A stretch of DNA of 64,000 nt from Pseudooctadecabacter jejudonensis (GTDB lineage Bacteria; Pseudomonadota; Alphaproteobacteria; Rhodobacterales; Rhodobacteraceae): positions 186,001 to 250,000 of the forward strand of contig NZ_FWFT01000005.1 of NCBI RefSeq assembly GCF_900172275.1. The letters run 5' to 3'. The position numbers and the translations under genes were made by a program. This document shows, piece after piece, positions 24,678 to 33,292 of the stretch; position 1 is the stretch's first letter, and the number at the start of each line of letters is the position of its first letter. Under the pieces are notes generated by a model. It ran no database searches. It was not told the DNA's origin and worked only from the letters and a program-made list of their open reading frames with translations.

Positions 24678-25788
24678 CACCGCCTACGACCATTTCCAAC
24701 TTGAAGACACCCGCGTCACGCGGCGGTATTTTGGCAAGTTTGAACGGATTATCGGCCATCTGGCCCGTGTAGCGGGTGTGTTGGAGGCTGAAAGCCGGCT
24801 GTCGAAACAGGATGTTGAGGTGATGACCCGCTATATTGTGGGCCTCAATTACACCTTCCGTGCGCTGGCGCATAAATATCATTTCAGCGGGCGGTTTGCC
24901 CATGCGGGCAAGCTGACGTTTGACCGTGTGGACAGCGGGTTTCCGGTTTATTCCGAGTTACTGACCATGGCCAATGATGCGGCTCAAGCAGATCGTCATT
25001 TGCGCGGGATGCGGTCGGTTGAGGACCTCAAGCAGGATATGGTTCGCGTGATTTTGGGCGAACAGCAGGTGCCGACAAAGTTGCAATACGCGCTGTCCCA
25101 GCGGCTGTATTATGAGGAATTGGCCAAGGGCGAATTGTTCTGGGCGCGCAATGATCCGGAGGCGATTTGGCTGGGCAATCCTGCCCGTATGCAGCGTCGG
25201 TTCCTGATCCATTGGGCAGTTTATGACAGCCAGATCAACCTGCCCACGATCTATTTGATGGAGTTGGAGGACACAGGCCGCGTGGGCCTGCCGAAAGACG
25301 ACCGCCGTTGGCCGGAGGTGCAGGCCCATCTGATGGCGCAATCGGTTGCGGGGCTGAAACTGCTGACGATTGCACGGGGCTTTGACGAGGATTTCGACGA
25401 CCTGCACCCCAAACGCCTGCGCAGGTTCCATGTAGGCCCGATGTATTCCCACGCGTTCACCCGGCAGTCGGGGCCCTTGCGGGAGGTGTTGGAGCTGGCG
25501 CGGTCGCCCGTCGGTGAAGACTGGGCGTTGGTCTGGACGGAAGAAGAGCTGCGGTCTGAGGACACGGTGCAGCAAAAATCCGGCTGGTTCGGGTCTGTGC
25601 AGCGGGAGGTCTTTGCTCTCGACCCGTTTGAGGGGCGCGGGGCAGAGACGGGGGCGTCGAAGGTGGAACGGTCGATCATCCTGCCGCAACAGCCCTATCA
25701 GGCCCTTGAAGAACGCAAACCGCCCGGGTTTTCGGATGTGCGCAAATTCGTCGTGTCACCCAAGGGCCGCGTGTTGAGTTACCGGTGA
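24646..25788 (+). CDS. Unknown soluble protein of the AAA+ operon (about 380 aa)
   Basis: This is a largely helical, charged protein with no membrane segment or motif that I recognise. Conserved-looking stretches are YFGKFERIIGHLARVAGVLE, RALAHKYHFSGRFAHAGKL and RLRRFHVGPMYSHAFTRQ; it ends KFVVSPKGRVLSYR. The start is uncertain: ATG 24646 lies inside the preceding gene, while GTG 24661 has GGAGG 5 bases upstream and gives MAEVTDTAYD. Both overlap the small membrane gene, so translation is coupled. It is followed by a 56-bp gap holding a T-rich element and then the AAA+ gene. A substrate adaptor or structural partner is a guess from context. Confidence 0.75.
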   Translation: MAEAVVAEVTDTAYDHFQLEDTRVTRRYFGKFERIIGHLARVAGVLEAESRLSKQDVEVMTRYIVGLNYTFRALAHKYHFSGRFAHAGKLTFDRVDSGFPVYSELLTMANDAAQADRHLRGMRSVEDLKQDMVRVILGEQQVPTKLQYALSQRLYYEELAKGELFWARNDPEAIWLGNPARMQRRFLIHWAVYDSQINLPTIYLMELEDTGRVGLPKDDRRWPEVQAHLMAQSVAGLKLLTIARGFDEDFDDLHPKRLRRFHVGPMYSHAFTRQSGPLREVLELARSPVGEDWALVWTEEELRSEDTVQQKSGWFGSVQREVFALDPFEGRGAETGASKVERSIILPQQPYQALEERKPPGFSDVRKFVVSPKGRVLSYR

Positions 25789-25797
25789 GGGCGGAGT

Positions 25798-25823
25798 TTT
25801 GAGTTTTTTTGGTCAGATGAAGA
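25798..25823 (+). repeat. T-rich intergenic element upstream of the AAA+ gene
   Basis: GAGTTTTTTTGGTCAGATGA and flanks form a 26-bp exact match (reverse complement) to 33259-33284 and a near match to 44386-44406. It ends 21 bases before the AAA+ start codon, in the only real gap of the operon's first half. Confidence 0.85.
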
Positions 25824-25844
25824 TGATGGGGAGGCGCTAAGACT

Positions 25845-27782
25845 ATGAGTCAGACAAGCGACACGATGGAGTTGCGCGAAGACGATATCGTCAAGCATTA
25901 CGAGGCCGCGACGGCCATGGTGCAGGGGTTTGATCACATGCCGCGCATTGCTGAGGCCAAGGAAGCGGCTGCGCCGGAGCGGTCGAGCGGGATCGGCACG
26001 CGGAGGCGGTTTCGGTCGACGACACCGGGGCTGGTGACGCGACGCACGGCGCGGTCAGAGGGCGTGCAGTTGATGGCGCGGATTGAGGGCGCGGATGAGG
26101 GCGATGCGCTGATCTCACCCGCGCAGGCCACGGTGTTGCATGGGGTGCGGCGGGCGATTGCGATTGCATTGGCGGTGGCGGAGCAATTTGCGGATCGCAC
26201 GGGGCTGGCGGAGTTGAAGCGGTCCAATCTTGAGGGCACTTTGCCCAGTGGCAAGAAAGCTGAGTTCAGCGAATTGCTGACGGCTGAGGCGCTGGTGTCA
26301 CTGTATGTTTTCGGCAATGCGACCGCGTTTTTGCTCGCGCCCCATGCGGGGGAAGACACGGTTGAGGTGGGTGAGGTTGAGGAGGTTCTGACCGACAACG
26401 GCACGCTGGCCTTGCATGGCGCGCTGTGGGAGCTTGATCAGGATATCGGGCTGTTTGCGGATACGGAAGGCAAGCTGGTTGCGACCGTTCTGGCCTTTGC
26501 CGAGGCGTTGATGGGCAAGGTTGAGGCCCGCGCGTCCACCGCTGGGCGGCTGGAGCCATTCACGACGGCCGCATGGGGTGTTGAGGAAGACGGGCTGACG
26601 ATCCGTGGGTTCAGCCCCGCGCGCAAAGGCAAGTCCTCCGCCCTGACGATGACGTTCAAGAAGCCAAATGAGGTCGTGGGCAACCATATCGCCAAATATC
26701 AGGCCATGAAGCTGGCCAAGATGCTGATGGCATATGATTTTGACCGGCGGTTGAACCCGTTTGCAGAATTGGGCGGATTTATTTTTACGTTCATGGGCGA
26801 CGGTGCGCCGGGCACTGGCAAGACCACGCTGATCCAGATGATGGCCGGATTGATCAACGATTACTGTCAGGTGGCGGGCTACGCGTTTCGGTATCAGAAC
26901 CTGAGCACGGACAACATCGACAGCTATCAGGGCAAATCGGGCCAGAACGCCAAGGCGTTTATCAACAACGTGATTGACCCTGGCGTGATCGGGTTTGGCA
27001 CCATCGACGATATCGACCAGCTGGCGGGCAAACGAGGAGACCGTCAGTCTTCCGCCGGTCAGTTGGAGATTACGGCGGTGCTAATGGAAAGCTTCGCGGG
27101 CGCCAATACGGTGGTGCGTGGGAACTGCACCTTCGGGATGTTCTCGAATTACCCAGAGAACGTGGACGACGCGCTGCGCCAGCGGGCGGGGGCGCGGTTT
27201 TTGGTGGACGGGCCGCAGACGCGGGAAGATTATGTCGATATCCTTTATCTGTTGATGGGTAAGAACCATGACATCCCTGTGGGTGATCATGAGGTGTTCA
27301 GCGCACAAGAGATCAAGAAGGCCGTCGCTGCCAGTTTTGAGAGCCACAGCCGCCCCCATGAGCCGGGATTGATGAATGTCTTTGACCGTGTGTCGTCCCA
27401 GGTGGGTGAGCTGGACACGATCAACAAGTTGGGAACCTACCTGAAGGGCATTCAGGAGGCGGATAACCGTTTCACGGGCCGCGCGATTAAAAACATCACC
27501 GATGCCGTTAAGGTGCGGGCGATGGATTTTGAGCTGCCCGATGAGTGGATGGAGAACCCTGAGTTGTTCTTGGCCAAGGATTACGACACCAAAAAGGCGA
27601 TGATCGAGGAGATGCGCCAGCCCATAACCACGGATATGGTGATCCAGGAAATCAACCGCTACGCCGACAGCGAATTCCGCTATGCGGACAAGTCCGACGA
27701 AGTCGCGATTGAAAACATGGTCCGCGATTTTGGCCGTCAGGAAGAGGCGAAGAAGCGGTATCTGGGGGGCAAAGCCGACTGA
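25845..27782 (+). CDS. AAA+ ATPase, core of the nine-gene operon
   Basis: This 645-aa protein has a single AAA+ module in its C-terminal half. Walker A GDGAPGTGKTT is at 318-328 and Walker B VIGFGTIDDID at 381-391. A sensor-1/arginine-finger segment FSNYPENVDDALRQR lies near 433-447. The first 300 residues are a helical N-domain without a known fold, and a helical C-domain follows. The ATP-binding residues are intact, so it should be active. GGGAGG lies 10 bases upstream of the ATG. The N-domain and partners are unlike FtsH, Clp, MoxR or ESCRT-type Vps4. Its stop overlaps the next start (TGATG). Confidence 0.88.
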   Translation: MSQTSDTMELREDDIVKHYEAATAMVQGFDHMPRIAEAKEAAAPERSSGIGTRRRFRSTTPGLVTRRTARSEGVQLMARIEGADEGDALISPAQATVLHGVRRAIAIALAVAEQFADRTGLAELKRSNLEGTLPSGKKAEFSELLTAEALVSLYVFGNATAFLLAPHAGEDTVEVGEVEEVLTDNGTLALHGALWELDQDIGLFADTEGKLVATVLAFAEALMGKVEARASTAGRLEPFTTAAWGVEEDGLTIRGFSPARKGKSSALTMTFKKPNEVVGNHIAKYQAMKLAKMLMAYDFDRRLNPFAELGGFIFTFMGDGAPGTGKTTLIQMMAGLINDYCQVAGYAFRYQNLSTDNIDSYQGKSGQNAKAFINNVIDPGVIGFGTIDDIDQLAGKRGDRQSSAGQLEITAVLMESFAGANTVVRGNCTFGMFSNYPENVDDALRQRAGARFLVDGPQTREDYVDILYLLMGKNHDIPVGDHEVFSAQEIKKAVAASFESHSRPHEPGLMNVFDRVSSQVGELDTINKLGTYLKGIQEADNRFTGRAIKNITDAVKVRAMDFELPDEWMENPELFLAKDYDTKKAMIEEMRQPITTDMVIQEINRYADSEFRYADKSDEVAIENMVRDFGRQEEAKKRYLGGKAD

Positions 27783-28132
27783 TGGGGATTGACGCCAGCA
27801 ACTTTTGGACGCTGCTTGTGCCTGCGATGTGTTTGGCAGGCTTGGGCTTTGCGGTGCCGCGGGTGTTGGCCTTGTTCTGGCCTGAGGGCGTCAAATGGCT
27901 ATTGCTGCTGGCGCTGGTGGCAACAGTCATTATGGGCCTGTTGGGCGCTGGTTTTTTTGCGCTGCTTTACATGCTGCAAGGCGACAGCTTTGCGGATTTG
28001 TACCGCACCAATGGCATCGGCACGATCGTGCATTTCGGACGGTTGAGCGTGGTTTCATCGCTGATGTGGGCACCGCTGATGGTGCTGTCGATCATCTACA
28101 TCCCACGCAATTGGGTGAAGGAAGTTTGGTGA
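27782..28132 (+). CDS. Membrane protein of the AAA+ operon, three helices
   Basis: This 116-aa protein has helices at about 9-30, 37-66 and 90-107 and ends in IPRNWVKEVW. No family is recognised. Translation is coupled to the AAA+ gene by TGATG, and the next gene follows after 3 bases. Confidence 0.75.
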   Translation: MGIDASNFWTLLVPAMCLAGLGFAVPRVLALFWPEGVKWLLLLALVATVIMGLLGAGFFALLYMLQGDSFADLYRTNGIGTIVHFGRLSVVSSLMWAPLMVLSIIYIPRNWVKEVW

Positions 28133-28135
28133 GCG

Positions 28136-28453
28136 ATGGTTGAAGTTTTGGTCTTTGGTGGTCTGGGATACGCGATCACCTGGTACAAGGGGGCAAAGGT
28201 GGCCATCTGGACAGGACTTATTCTTGCCCTGCTCGCCAGTCTCGTGACGGTCGTGGTGTTGTCTGTTTTGACCGCTGGAATGGGTGGGGCGGACGATCTG
28301 TTTGAAGTGATGGTTGACCTGATAGAATTCGCATTTGTCGGGCTGTTTGCAGGGGGCTTGTTGGCGATGATCATTGGCTTTGTCATAGTGGGTTATGGCG
28401 CGGGGATTTGCGTGGCCCACTTTCAGAAACGACGGAGGGGCACCTTGTCATGA
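28136..28453 (+). CDS. Membrane protein of the AAA+ operon, two to three helices
   Basis: This 105-aa protein has helices at about 4-16, 22-47 and 65-92 and a basic C-terminus FQKRRRGTLS facing the cytoplasm. No family is recognised. Its last codons overlap the next gene's ATG (ATGA). Confidence 0.75.
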   Translation: MVEVLVFGGLGYAITWYKGAKVAIWTGLILALLASLVTVVVLSVLTAGMGGADDLFEVMVDLIEFAFVGLFAGGLLAMIIGFVIVGYGAGICVAHFQKRRRGTLS

Positions 28454-29820
28454 ACCTTTTGATCCAAAAAGGTCTGATGTTTGGCAATCTGATCCCCGTG
28501 GTCAGTCCTGTGCTTGTCGAGCGTTATAACCGGGCGCTCAAACGCCTGACCGGCAAGCAAACTGAGCTGACGGATTTTCACATCGACATCTCCGGCTATT
28601 CGCCTGAAATCGGGGATGAGTTGGGGGATGATCTTTACCTCAATCATCAAGGCGTGAACCGGCAGTTCATTTTGCTGACGACGGAACAGAAGACGGCGCC
28701 GCTGCTGAATGCGAAATTTTCAACCAGCCGCGGGATTTTGCGCCAGTTTATTGAGGCCAATGAGGCGCAATTGTTTGCCCTGACGGCGCGCGATGCGGTG
28801 GCGGGTGAGTTGGTGAATTCCGTCTATTCGTTGGCCTCGCCCGCGCATTTGATGGATGTGGGCAGCATCACGGTTGAGGCCGATACCACCGAAGGGGCCG
28901 TGGCCGCGGCGGGCCGTTTGGGCAACATGATTGATCAATTCATGTCCCAAGACGGAGCATGGCATAATGATGTGCTGATCGCCGAGATGATCGGGCTGGC
29001 CAAGGACACGGGCGACATCACCCGCAACCCCGTCAGCCTGAGCGCGCAAACCTATGCGCAACGCAATTTCTGGACGGCGCATTTCGGCGGGGTCTATCTG
29101 TTCCGCGAAGTGGACGCGCCCGGTGCCATTGCCATGTCAGCTGACGAAGGCTTGCAAGGGCTGGACATGGCGGTGATGACCGGTGCGCAGCGCTCGGAGA
29201 TTGCGCAGTTTCTGAACGCCAATGATCTGGTTGAGCCGATCTTGGATGCGCGCGGCATCGACAGTGCCGCGATCCTGCGGCAGAAAATGGATTTTATCGT
29301 GGCCTCTGTTGCGGCCTCGCTGGGCGAGGATTTGACCCGCGCGACACGGCGTGATCTGCGCAATTTGGGGCGGCGGTATCACGATCAGTTGCCGCGTGAG
29401 TGGCAGGGGCTGGCGGCCCTTGTGCGCTGGGCCGAAGAAGACGGGCCGTGGCCGCGCATCGACAGTGAACACCCCGCCTATTTCTACACGTTGCGGTCCA
29501 AGGGGCATGCCGATGCGGACCTTGTGAATATGCTTTTGGCGGATTTGACACCGTTGGACATCCGACAGTTGTTTATCTGTCATAAGGATGCGTTTTACGC
29601 AGCCTATGCGGGTTGGCCTGCCGCCAAGCAGGCCTACGTCGCCGAGTTTTTGGCGCAGGAATATCAGGTCGACAAGGCGGGCACGCGGGAGGCTCTGTTC
29701 GGGCATGAAGACGCCATGGAAGAACCCGTAAGTCCGGCGCAAAGCCCATGGGGTGCAGCGCCCGCACAGGGTGATATCATTGACCGCGTCGGGCCTTGGG
29801 GCGCGGTGAAACGCCGGTAG
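28450..29820 (+). CDS. Unknown 456-aa protein of the AAA+ operon
   Basis: This soluble protein opens MNLLIQKGLMFGNLIPVVSP, then has KQTELTDFHIDISGYSPEIG near 40-60 and a proline-rich C-terminal tail (EEPVSPAQSPWGAAPAQGD). I recognise no catalytic motif; homologues carry a DUF-type label in roseobacters, as far as I recall, but I cannot verify a number. The ATG at 28450 overlaps the previous stop (ATGA) and was chosen over an upstream ATG inside that gene. Its size and position make it a likely main partner of the AAA+ ATPase. Confidence 0.75.
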   Translation: MNLLIQKGLMFGNLIPVVSPVLVERYNRALKRLTGKQTELTDFHIDISGYSPEIGDELGDDLYLNHQGVNRQFILLTTEQKTAPLLNAKFSTSRGILRQFIEANEAQLFALTARDAVAGELVNSVYSLASPAHLMDVGSITVEADTTEGAVAAAGRLGNMIDQFMSQDGAWHNDVLIAEMIGLAKDTGDITRNPVSLSAQTYAQRNFWTAHFGGVYLFREVDAPGAIAMSADEGLQGLDMAVMTGAQRSEIAQFLNANDLVEPILDARGIDSAAILRQKMDFIVASVAASLGEDLTRATRRDLRNLGRRYHDQLPREWQGLAALVRWAEEDGPWPRIDSEHPAYFYTLRSKGHADADLVNMLLADLTPLDIRQLFICHKDAFYAAYAGWPAAKQAYVAEFLAQEYQVDKAGTREALFGHEDAMEEPVSPAQSPWGAAPAQGDIIDRVGPWGAVKRR

Positions 29821-29840
29821 AACACGCAGGAGGGGACGCG

Positions 29841-30101
29841 ATGCAGTTTGTCAGATTGGTTTTGGGCGGCTTTGTCATCCTTGGGGTGATCTATATCTGT
29901 GTGTCGCTGTATTCGCGATCGGTGCGGCGCGAAAAGCTGGAGAACTGGTGGGATGAGGCGCCGGTGGACGGCATGACCCGCGAGGCGTATATCGCAGAAG
30001 GCATGGCGAAATATGAGGTCGGTTTGCGCCGCAAGCTGATCTGGCTGATCTTTGTCATCCCGCCCCTTGTGGTCGGCACGATCATTTATTTTATCAACTA
30101 G
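29841..30101 (+). CDS. Small membrane protein of the AAA+ operon with two helices
   Basis: This 86-aa protein has helices at about 3-22 and 65-85, separated by a charged, probably cytoplasmic loop SVRREKLENWWDEAPVDGMT. AGGAGGGG precedes the ATG at 29841 by about 5 bases, which decides this start over an in-frame ATG 45 bases upstream inside the previous gene. No family is recognised. The DUF1523 gene follows after 11 bases. Confidence 0.75.
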   Translation: MQFVRLVLGGFVILGVIYICVSLYSRSVRREKLENWWDEAPVDGMTREAYIAEGMAKYEVGLRRKLIWLIFVIPPLVVGTIIYFIN

Positions 30102-30112
30102 AGGTCCCACCC

Positions 30113-30808
30113 ATGCGCAACATCAGACGTTTCATTCGCATTGCCTTGTTGCTGATTGTGGGGCTGTTCTTGCATTACGTCATGCCGCAGCAGGATGTGG
30201 CCCGCGTGACGTCGACCGAGATCATCCGGACGGATTTTGGCGGCTGGCAACGTCTGTTTTTCGCCCAAGCAGACAGCGGGCAGGTGGACAATGTCACCCG
30301 TGATTTACGGCTGATCAACACCGAGAGGTTGCCGACCTATATGTTCGGTCTGATCCGCGGGGGGTCGCCTGAGACGATGGTGTATCGCAACGAAGATACC
30401 GGCTGGATTTATCCGCCCTATTTCAAATTCGACAGTTCCGATCTGCAGGCCGAGGCATCGGCTGCTATTTCAACAGCGGTGCCGCAAGAGTGGGTTGTGG
30501 TGACCCACTATGGCTGGCGCATTCGCTGGGCGTCGATCTATCCCAACGCCGTGGCAATCCGGCCCATATTGGTGGCGGACGGGGAATCGCCCCTGGATTA
30601 CAGGCCGTTTCCTTGGGTGAACCTGATCATCTTTGTTGTGCTGATCATTGGTTTGGTCTTTGTCCGGGCGATGTGGATGCAGTTTCGGGAACGCACGTTG
30701 GATCCGATTGCGGACAGTGCGGGGGATAGGTTGGATCATGTGAATGCCGATCTTGCGGAACGTCGCGGGCGTTTTCGTCGCTGGCTTGATACGTGGAAGT
30801 CGAAGTGA
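30113..30808 (+). CDS. DUF1523 family membrane protein, last gene of the AAA+ operon
   Basis: This 231-aa protein has an N-terminal helix with the family-type sequence LLIVGLFLHYVMPQQDVARV (about 12-31). A periplasmic domain of about 130 residues follows (RNEDTGWIYPPYFKFDSSDL, VVTHYGWRIRWASIYPNAV), then a second helix (LIIFVVLIIGLVFVRAMWM) and a charged cytoplasmic tail rich in Arg. DUF1523 is a domain of unknown function. A strong terminator follows 35 bases after the stop, so this closes the operon. Confidence 0.85.
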   Translation: MRNIRRFIRIALLLIVGLFLHYVMPQQDVARVTSTEIIRTDFGGWQRLFFAQADSGQVDNVTRDLRLINTERLPTYMFGLIRGGSPETMVYRNEDTGWIYPPYFKFDSSDLQAEASAAISTAVPQEWVVVTHYGWRIRWASIYPNAVAIRPILVADGESPLDYRPFPWVNLIIFVVLIIGLVFVRAMWMQFRERTLDPIADSAGDRLDHVNADLAERRGRFRRWLDTWKSK

Positions 30809-30843
30809 CGATCTGACGATCGGGTCCTGCGGACGGCAGGAGG

Positions 30844-30868
30844 GGCGCCCCTGCGGGGCGCCTTTTTT
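30844..30868 (+). terminator. Strong intrinsic terminator of the nine-gene operon
   Basis: GGCGCCCC (30844-30851) and GGGGCGCC (30855-30862) form a perfect 8-bp stem with a 3-base loop, followed by six T. It lies between the operon and the convergent aldehyde dehydrogenase gene. Confidence 0.9.
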
Positions 30869-30892
30869 GCATATTTTTGAAACAGCGAAACG
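30866..30892 (+). repeat. T-rich intergenic element, second exact 27-bp copy
   Basis: This is the reverse complement of 9834-9860 over 27 bases without a mismatch. It lies directly after the terminator hairpin, so the T run of the terminator merges into the element. Confidence 0.85.
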
Positions 30893-30926
30893 GGTGGGGG
30901 TGGTTTGATCCTTTGCGTGTGCCGCG

Positions 30927-33245
30927 TTACTCGCCGTAGGGAATCCAGATTGTTTTGACTTCGGTTGCCTGCGCCCTCCAGGTGGCCGATGGCCAGCTTC
31001 GGTGTGTGCCATTGTTGACCCAAGTGCGTTTGAGGGTGACGGCAGACCTGGCCTCGATCACCTTGGAGACGTCGCTGGTGGAGAACGACCACACCGCGTC
31101 GATATTGGCGTGGGCCGCCATGTGGGGTGCGAGGTCGCCGTGGGCACCGGTGAGGATGTTCACGACGCCTGGCGGAACGTCTGACGTTTCAAGAATTTGG
31201 TAGAAGTCAGTGGCGGCCAACGGAAAGGGGTGAGAGGCGACCGCAGTGAGGCGGTTGCCCATCGCCAAGGCTGGCGCCAAAGGTTCAATCAGGCCCATGA
31301 GGGGGCGTGTGTCATCGGTCAGCACGCCGATGGATCCGATGGGTTCGTTCATGGCCAAGGCCACGCCACGGATCGGCACGCCTTTGGCGGCACCGTCGTG
31401 TTTGTCGGCCCATGCGGCCCAGGTGAAGAGGTGGTCGATTGCGGTCTCAACCTCTGCCTTGCCGTTGCGGCCGCCGGTGAGGGCGTTGATGCGGGTTGCG
31501 AATTCATCCGCGCGGGCGCTCAGGTTTTCGCCGATGTAGTAGAGGATTTGGGCGCGCAGGTGGCCGCTGGTTTTGGACCAGCCTTTTGCGGCGGCCATGG
31601 CCTCTGCGGCGTTGCGCAGATCTTTGCGGTTGGCGATGCTGGCATGGCCCAGCAATTGGCCGGATTTGTTGAAAACGGGCTGGCTGTAGCCCCCATCTGG
31701 GCGGGCCTGTTTGCCCCCGATATAAAGCTTTGCGGTGCGATCAAGCGGATCGGCGGGCGTGCCATCGTCACTGGTGAAGGTAACGGGTGTCTTGAGTGGC
31801 GTCGGCTTGCCGCGTGGTTTGGTGTAGCCCTGCAGACCTTCCCAGCCGCCTTCGCGGCCAAAGCCGCTTTCGCGTACGCCACCGAACCCCGCTGCGGCAT
31901 CCATCATGTTGGTGCCGTTGATCCAGACAATTCCGCTGACAAGTTTCGGGGCGATGTCCAATGCAAGATTGATGTTTTCGGACCAGACGGACGCGGCAAG
32001 GCCATAGCGGGTGTTGTTGGCAACCTCGACTGCTTCTGCAGGGGTACGGAAGGTAGTGGCGACCAAGACGGGGCCGAAGATTTCCTCCTGCATCAACGTG
32101 TCAGACGGGGCGAGGCCGGTAATGAGGGTGGGCGGGTAAAAGCACCCGTCAGGCGCGCCGCATTGATAGGTGTCGCCTGCGGTGTTCTGCGCGACCATGC
32201 TGCTGATCCGGTCCAGTTGCGACGGGTCGACGATGGCGCCCACGTCGATGCATTTGTCCAGCGGGTCGCCCATACGCAGAGCGTCCATGTGCGCCTTGAG
32301 CTTTGCATAGAACGTCTCGGCGATGCCTTCTTGCACCAACAAACGTGATCCCGCACAGCACACTTGGCCGCCGTTGAACCAGATGGCGTCAACAAGGCCT
32401 TCGACGGCTGAATCGATGTCCGCGTCCTCAAACACGATGTAGGGGGATTTTCCGCCCAATTCGAGGCTGAGGGCCTTGCCGGTTCCTGCGGTTTGTTCGC
32501 GGATCAGGCGGCCCACGGCAGTGGATCCGGTGAAGGCAATTTTGTCCACGTTTGCGTTCACAAGTGCGGCGCCGGTTTCGCCGTCGCCAGTGACGATGTT
32601 GACGACACCGGGGGGCACGCCGGCTTGGGTGCAGATCTCGGCAAAGATCATCGCGGTCATGGGGGTGTATTCAGCGGGCTTCAGGACGACGGTGTTGCCC
32701 ATGGCCAAGGCGGGCGCGATTTTCCATGCCAGCATCAGCAGGGGGAAGTTCCACGGAATGATCTGGCCACACACGCCAAGGGGTTCGACGTCGGGCATCT
32801 CGTCGTCCATCAGTTGGGCAAAGCCCGCGTGATGATAGAAGTGACGGATCGCCAAGGGCACATCAATGTCACGCGCCTCGCGGATGGGTTTTCCGGTGTC
32901 CAGGGTTTCCATCACCGCCAGAAGACGCGCATTCTTTTGCATCAGACGCGCGATGGCATAAAGAACGCGGGCCCGCGTTTTGCCGTTCTTTGCCCATTTC
33001 GTTTGGGCCTTGCGGGCAGCAGTCACGGCCTTTTCCACCTCAGCTTCGGTGCCTTTGGTGACACCAGCCAGCCGTTCGCCTGTGGCAGGGTTTGTCGTGT
33101 CAAAATCCGCGCGCATCGCATCCCATGTGCCACCGATGAAATGGCCCGCGATGCCGCCGCGGGCCTCGATCCACGCGCGTGCATCCGACGCATCCTCAGG
33201 GGCGGGGCCGTAGTCCATGGTGTCGAAAATGTCCTTAACGGTCAT
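30927..33245 (-). CDS. ALDH16-type aldehyde dehydrogenase with two ALDH domains
   Basis: This 772-aa protein carries two aldehyde dehydrogenase modules. The first (about 35-490) is complete: N166 in PWNF, E262 in LELGGKSP and catalytic C296 in GGQVC. The second (about 515-772) has the Rossmann-type parts (ATDFYQILETSDVPPGVVNI) but no GQxC cysteine, so it is probably structural. This is the known ALDH16 layout. It follows deoC on the same strand (46-bp gap), so it may oxidise the acetaldehyde released from deoxyribose 5-phosphate. AAGGA precedes the ATG. Confidence 0.9.
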   Translation of the reverse strand: MTVKDIFDTMDYGPAPEDASDARAWIEARGGIAGHFIGGTWDAMRADFDTTNPATGERLAGVTKGTEAEVEKAVTAARKAQTKWAKNGKTRARVLYAIARLMQKNARLLAVMETLDTGKPIREARDIDVPLAIRHFYHHAGFAQLMDDEMPDVEPLGVCGQIIPWNFPLLMLAWKIAPALAMGNTVVLKPAEYTPMTAMIFAEICTQAGVPPGVVNIVTGDGETGAALVNANVDKIAFTGSTAVGRLIREQTAGTGKALSLELGGKSPYIVFEDADIDSAVEGLVDAIWFNGGQVCCAGSRLLVQEGIAETFYAKLKAHMDALRMGDPLDKCIDVGAIVDPSQLDRISSMVAQNTAGDTYQCGAPDGCFYPPTLITGLAPSDTLMQEEIFGPVLVATTFRTPAEAVEVANNTRYGLAASVWSENINLALDIAPKLVSGIVWINGTNMMDAAAGFGGVRESGFGREGGWEGLQGYTKPRGKPTPLKTPVTFTSDDGTPADPLDRTAKLYIGGKQARPDGGYSQPVFNKSGQLLGHASIANRKDLRNAAEAMAAAKGWSKTSGHLRAQILYYIGENLSARADEFATRINALTGGRNGKAEVETAIDHLFTWAAWADKHDGAAKGVPIRGVALAMNEPIGSIGVLTDDTRPLMGLIEPLAPALAMGNRLTAVASHPFPLAATDFYQILETSDVPPGVVNILTGAHGDLAPHMAAHANIDAVWSFSTSDVSKVIEARSAVTLKRTWVNNGTHRSWPSATWRAQATEVKTIWIPYGE

Positions 33246-33258
33246 GGGGTGCGGTCCT

Positions 33259-33284
33259 TCTTCATCTGACCAAAAAAACTCAAA
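33259..33284 (-). repeat. T-rich intergenic element between deoC and aldehyde dehydrogenase
   Basis: This is an exact 26-bp reverse complement of 25798-25823. In the direction of the operon it reads GAGTTTTTTTGGTCAGATGA and ends 13 bases before the start codon at 33245. Confidence 0.85.
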
Positions 33285-33292
33285 TCCACAGG

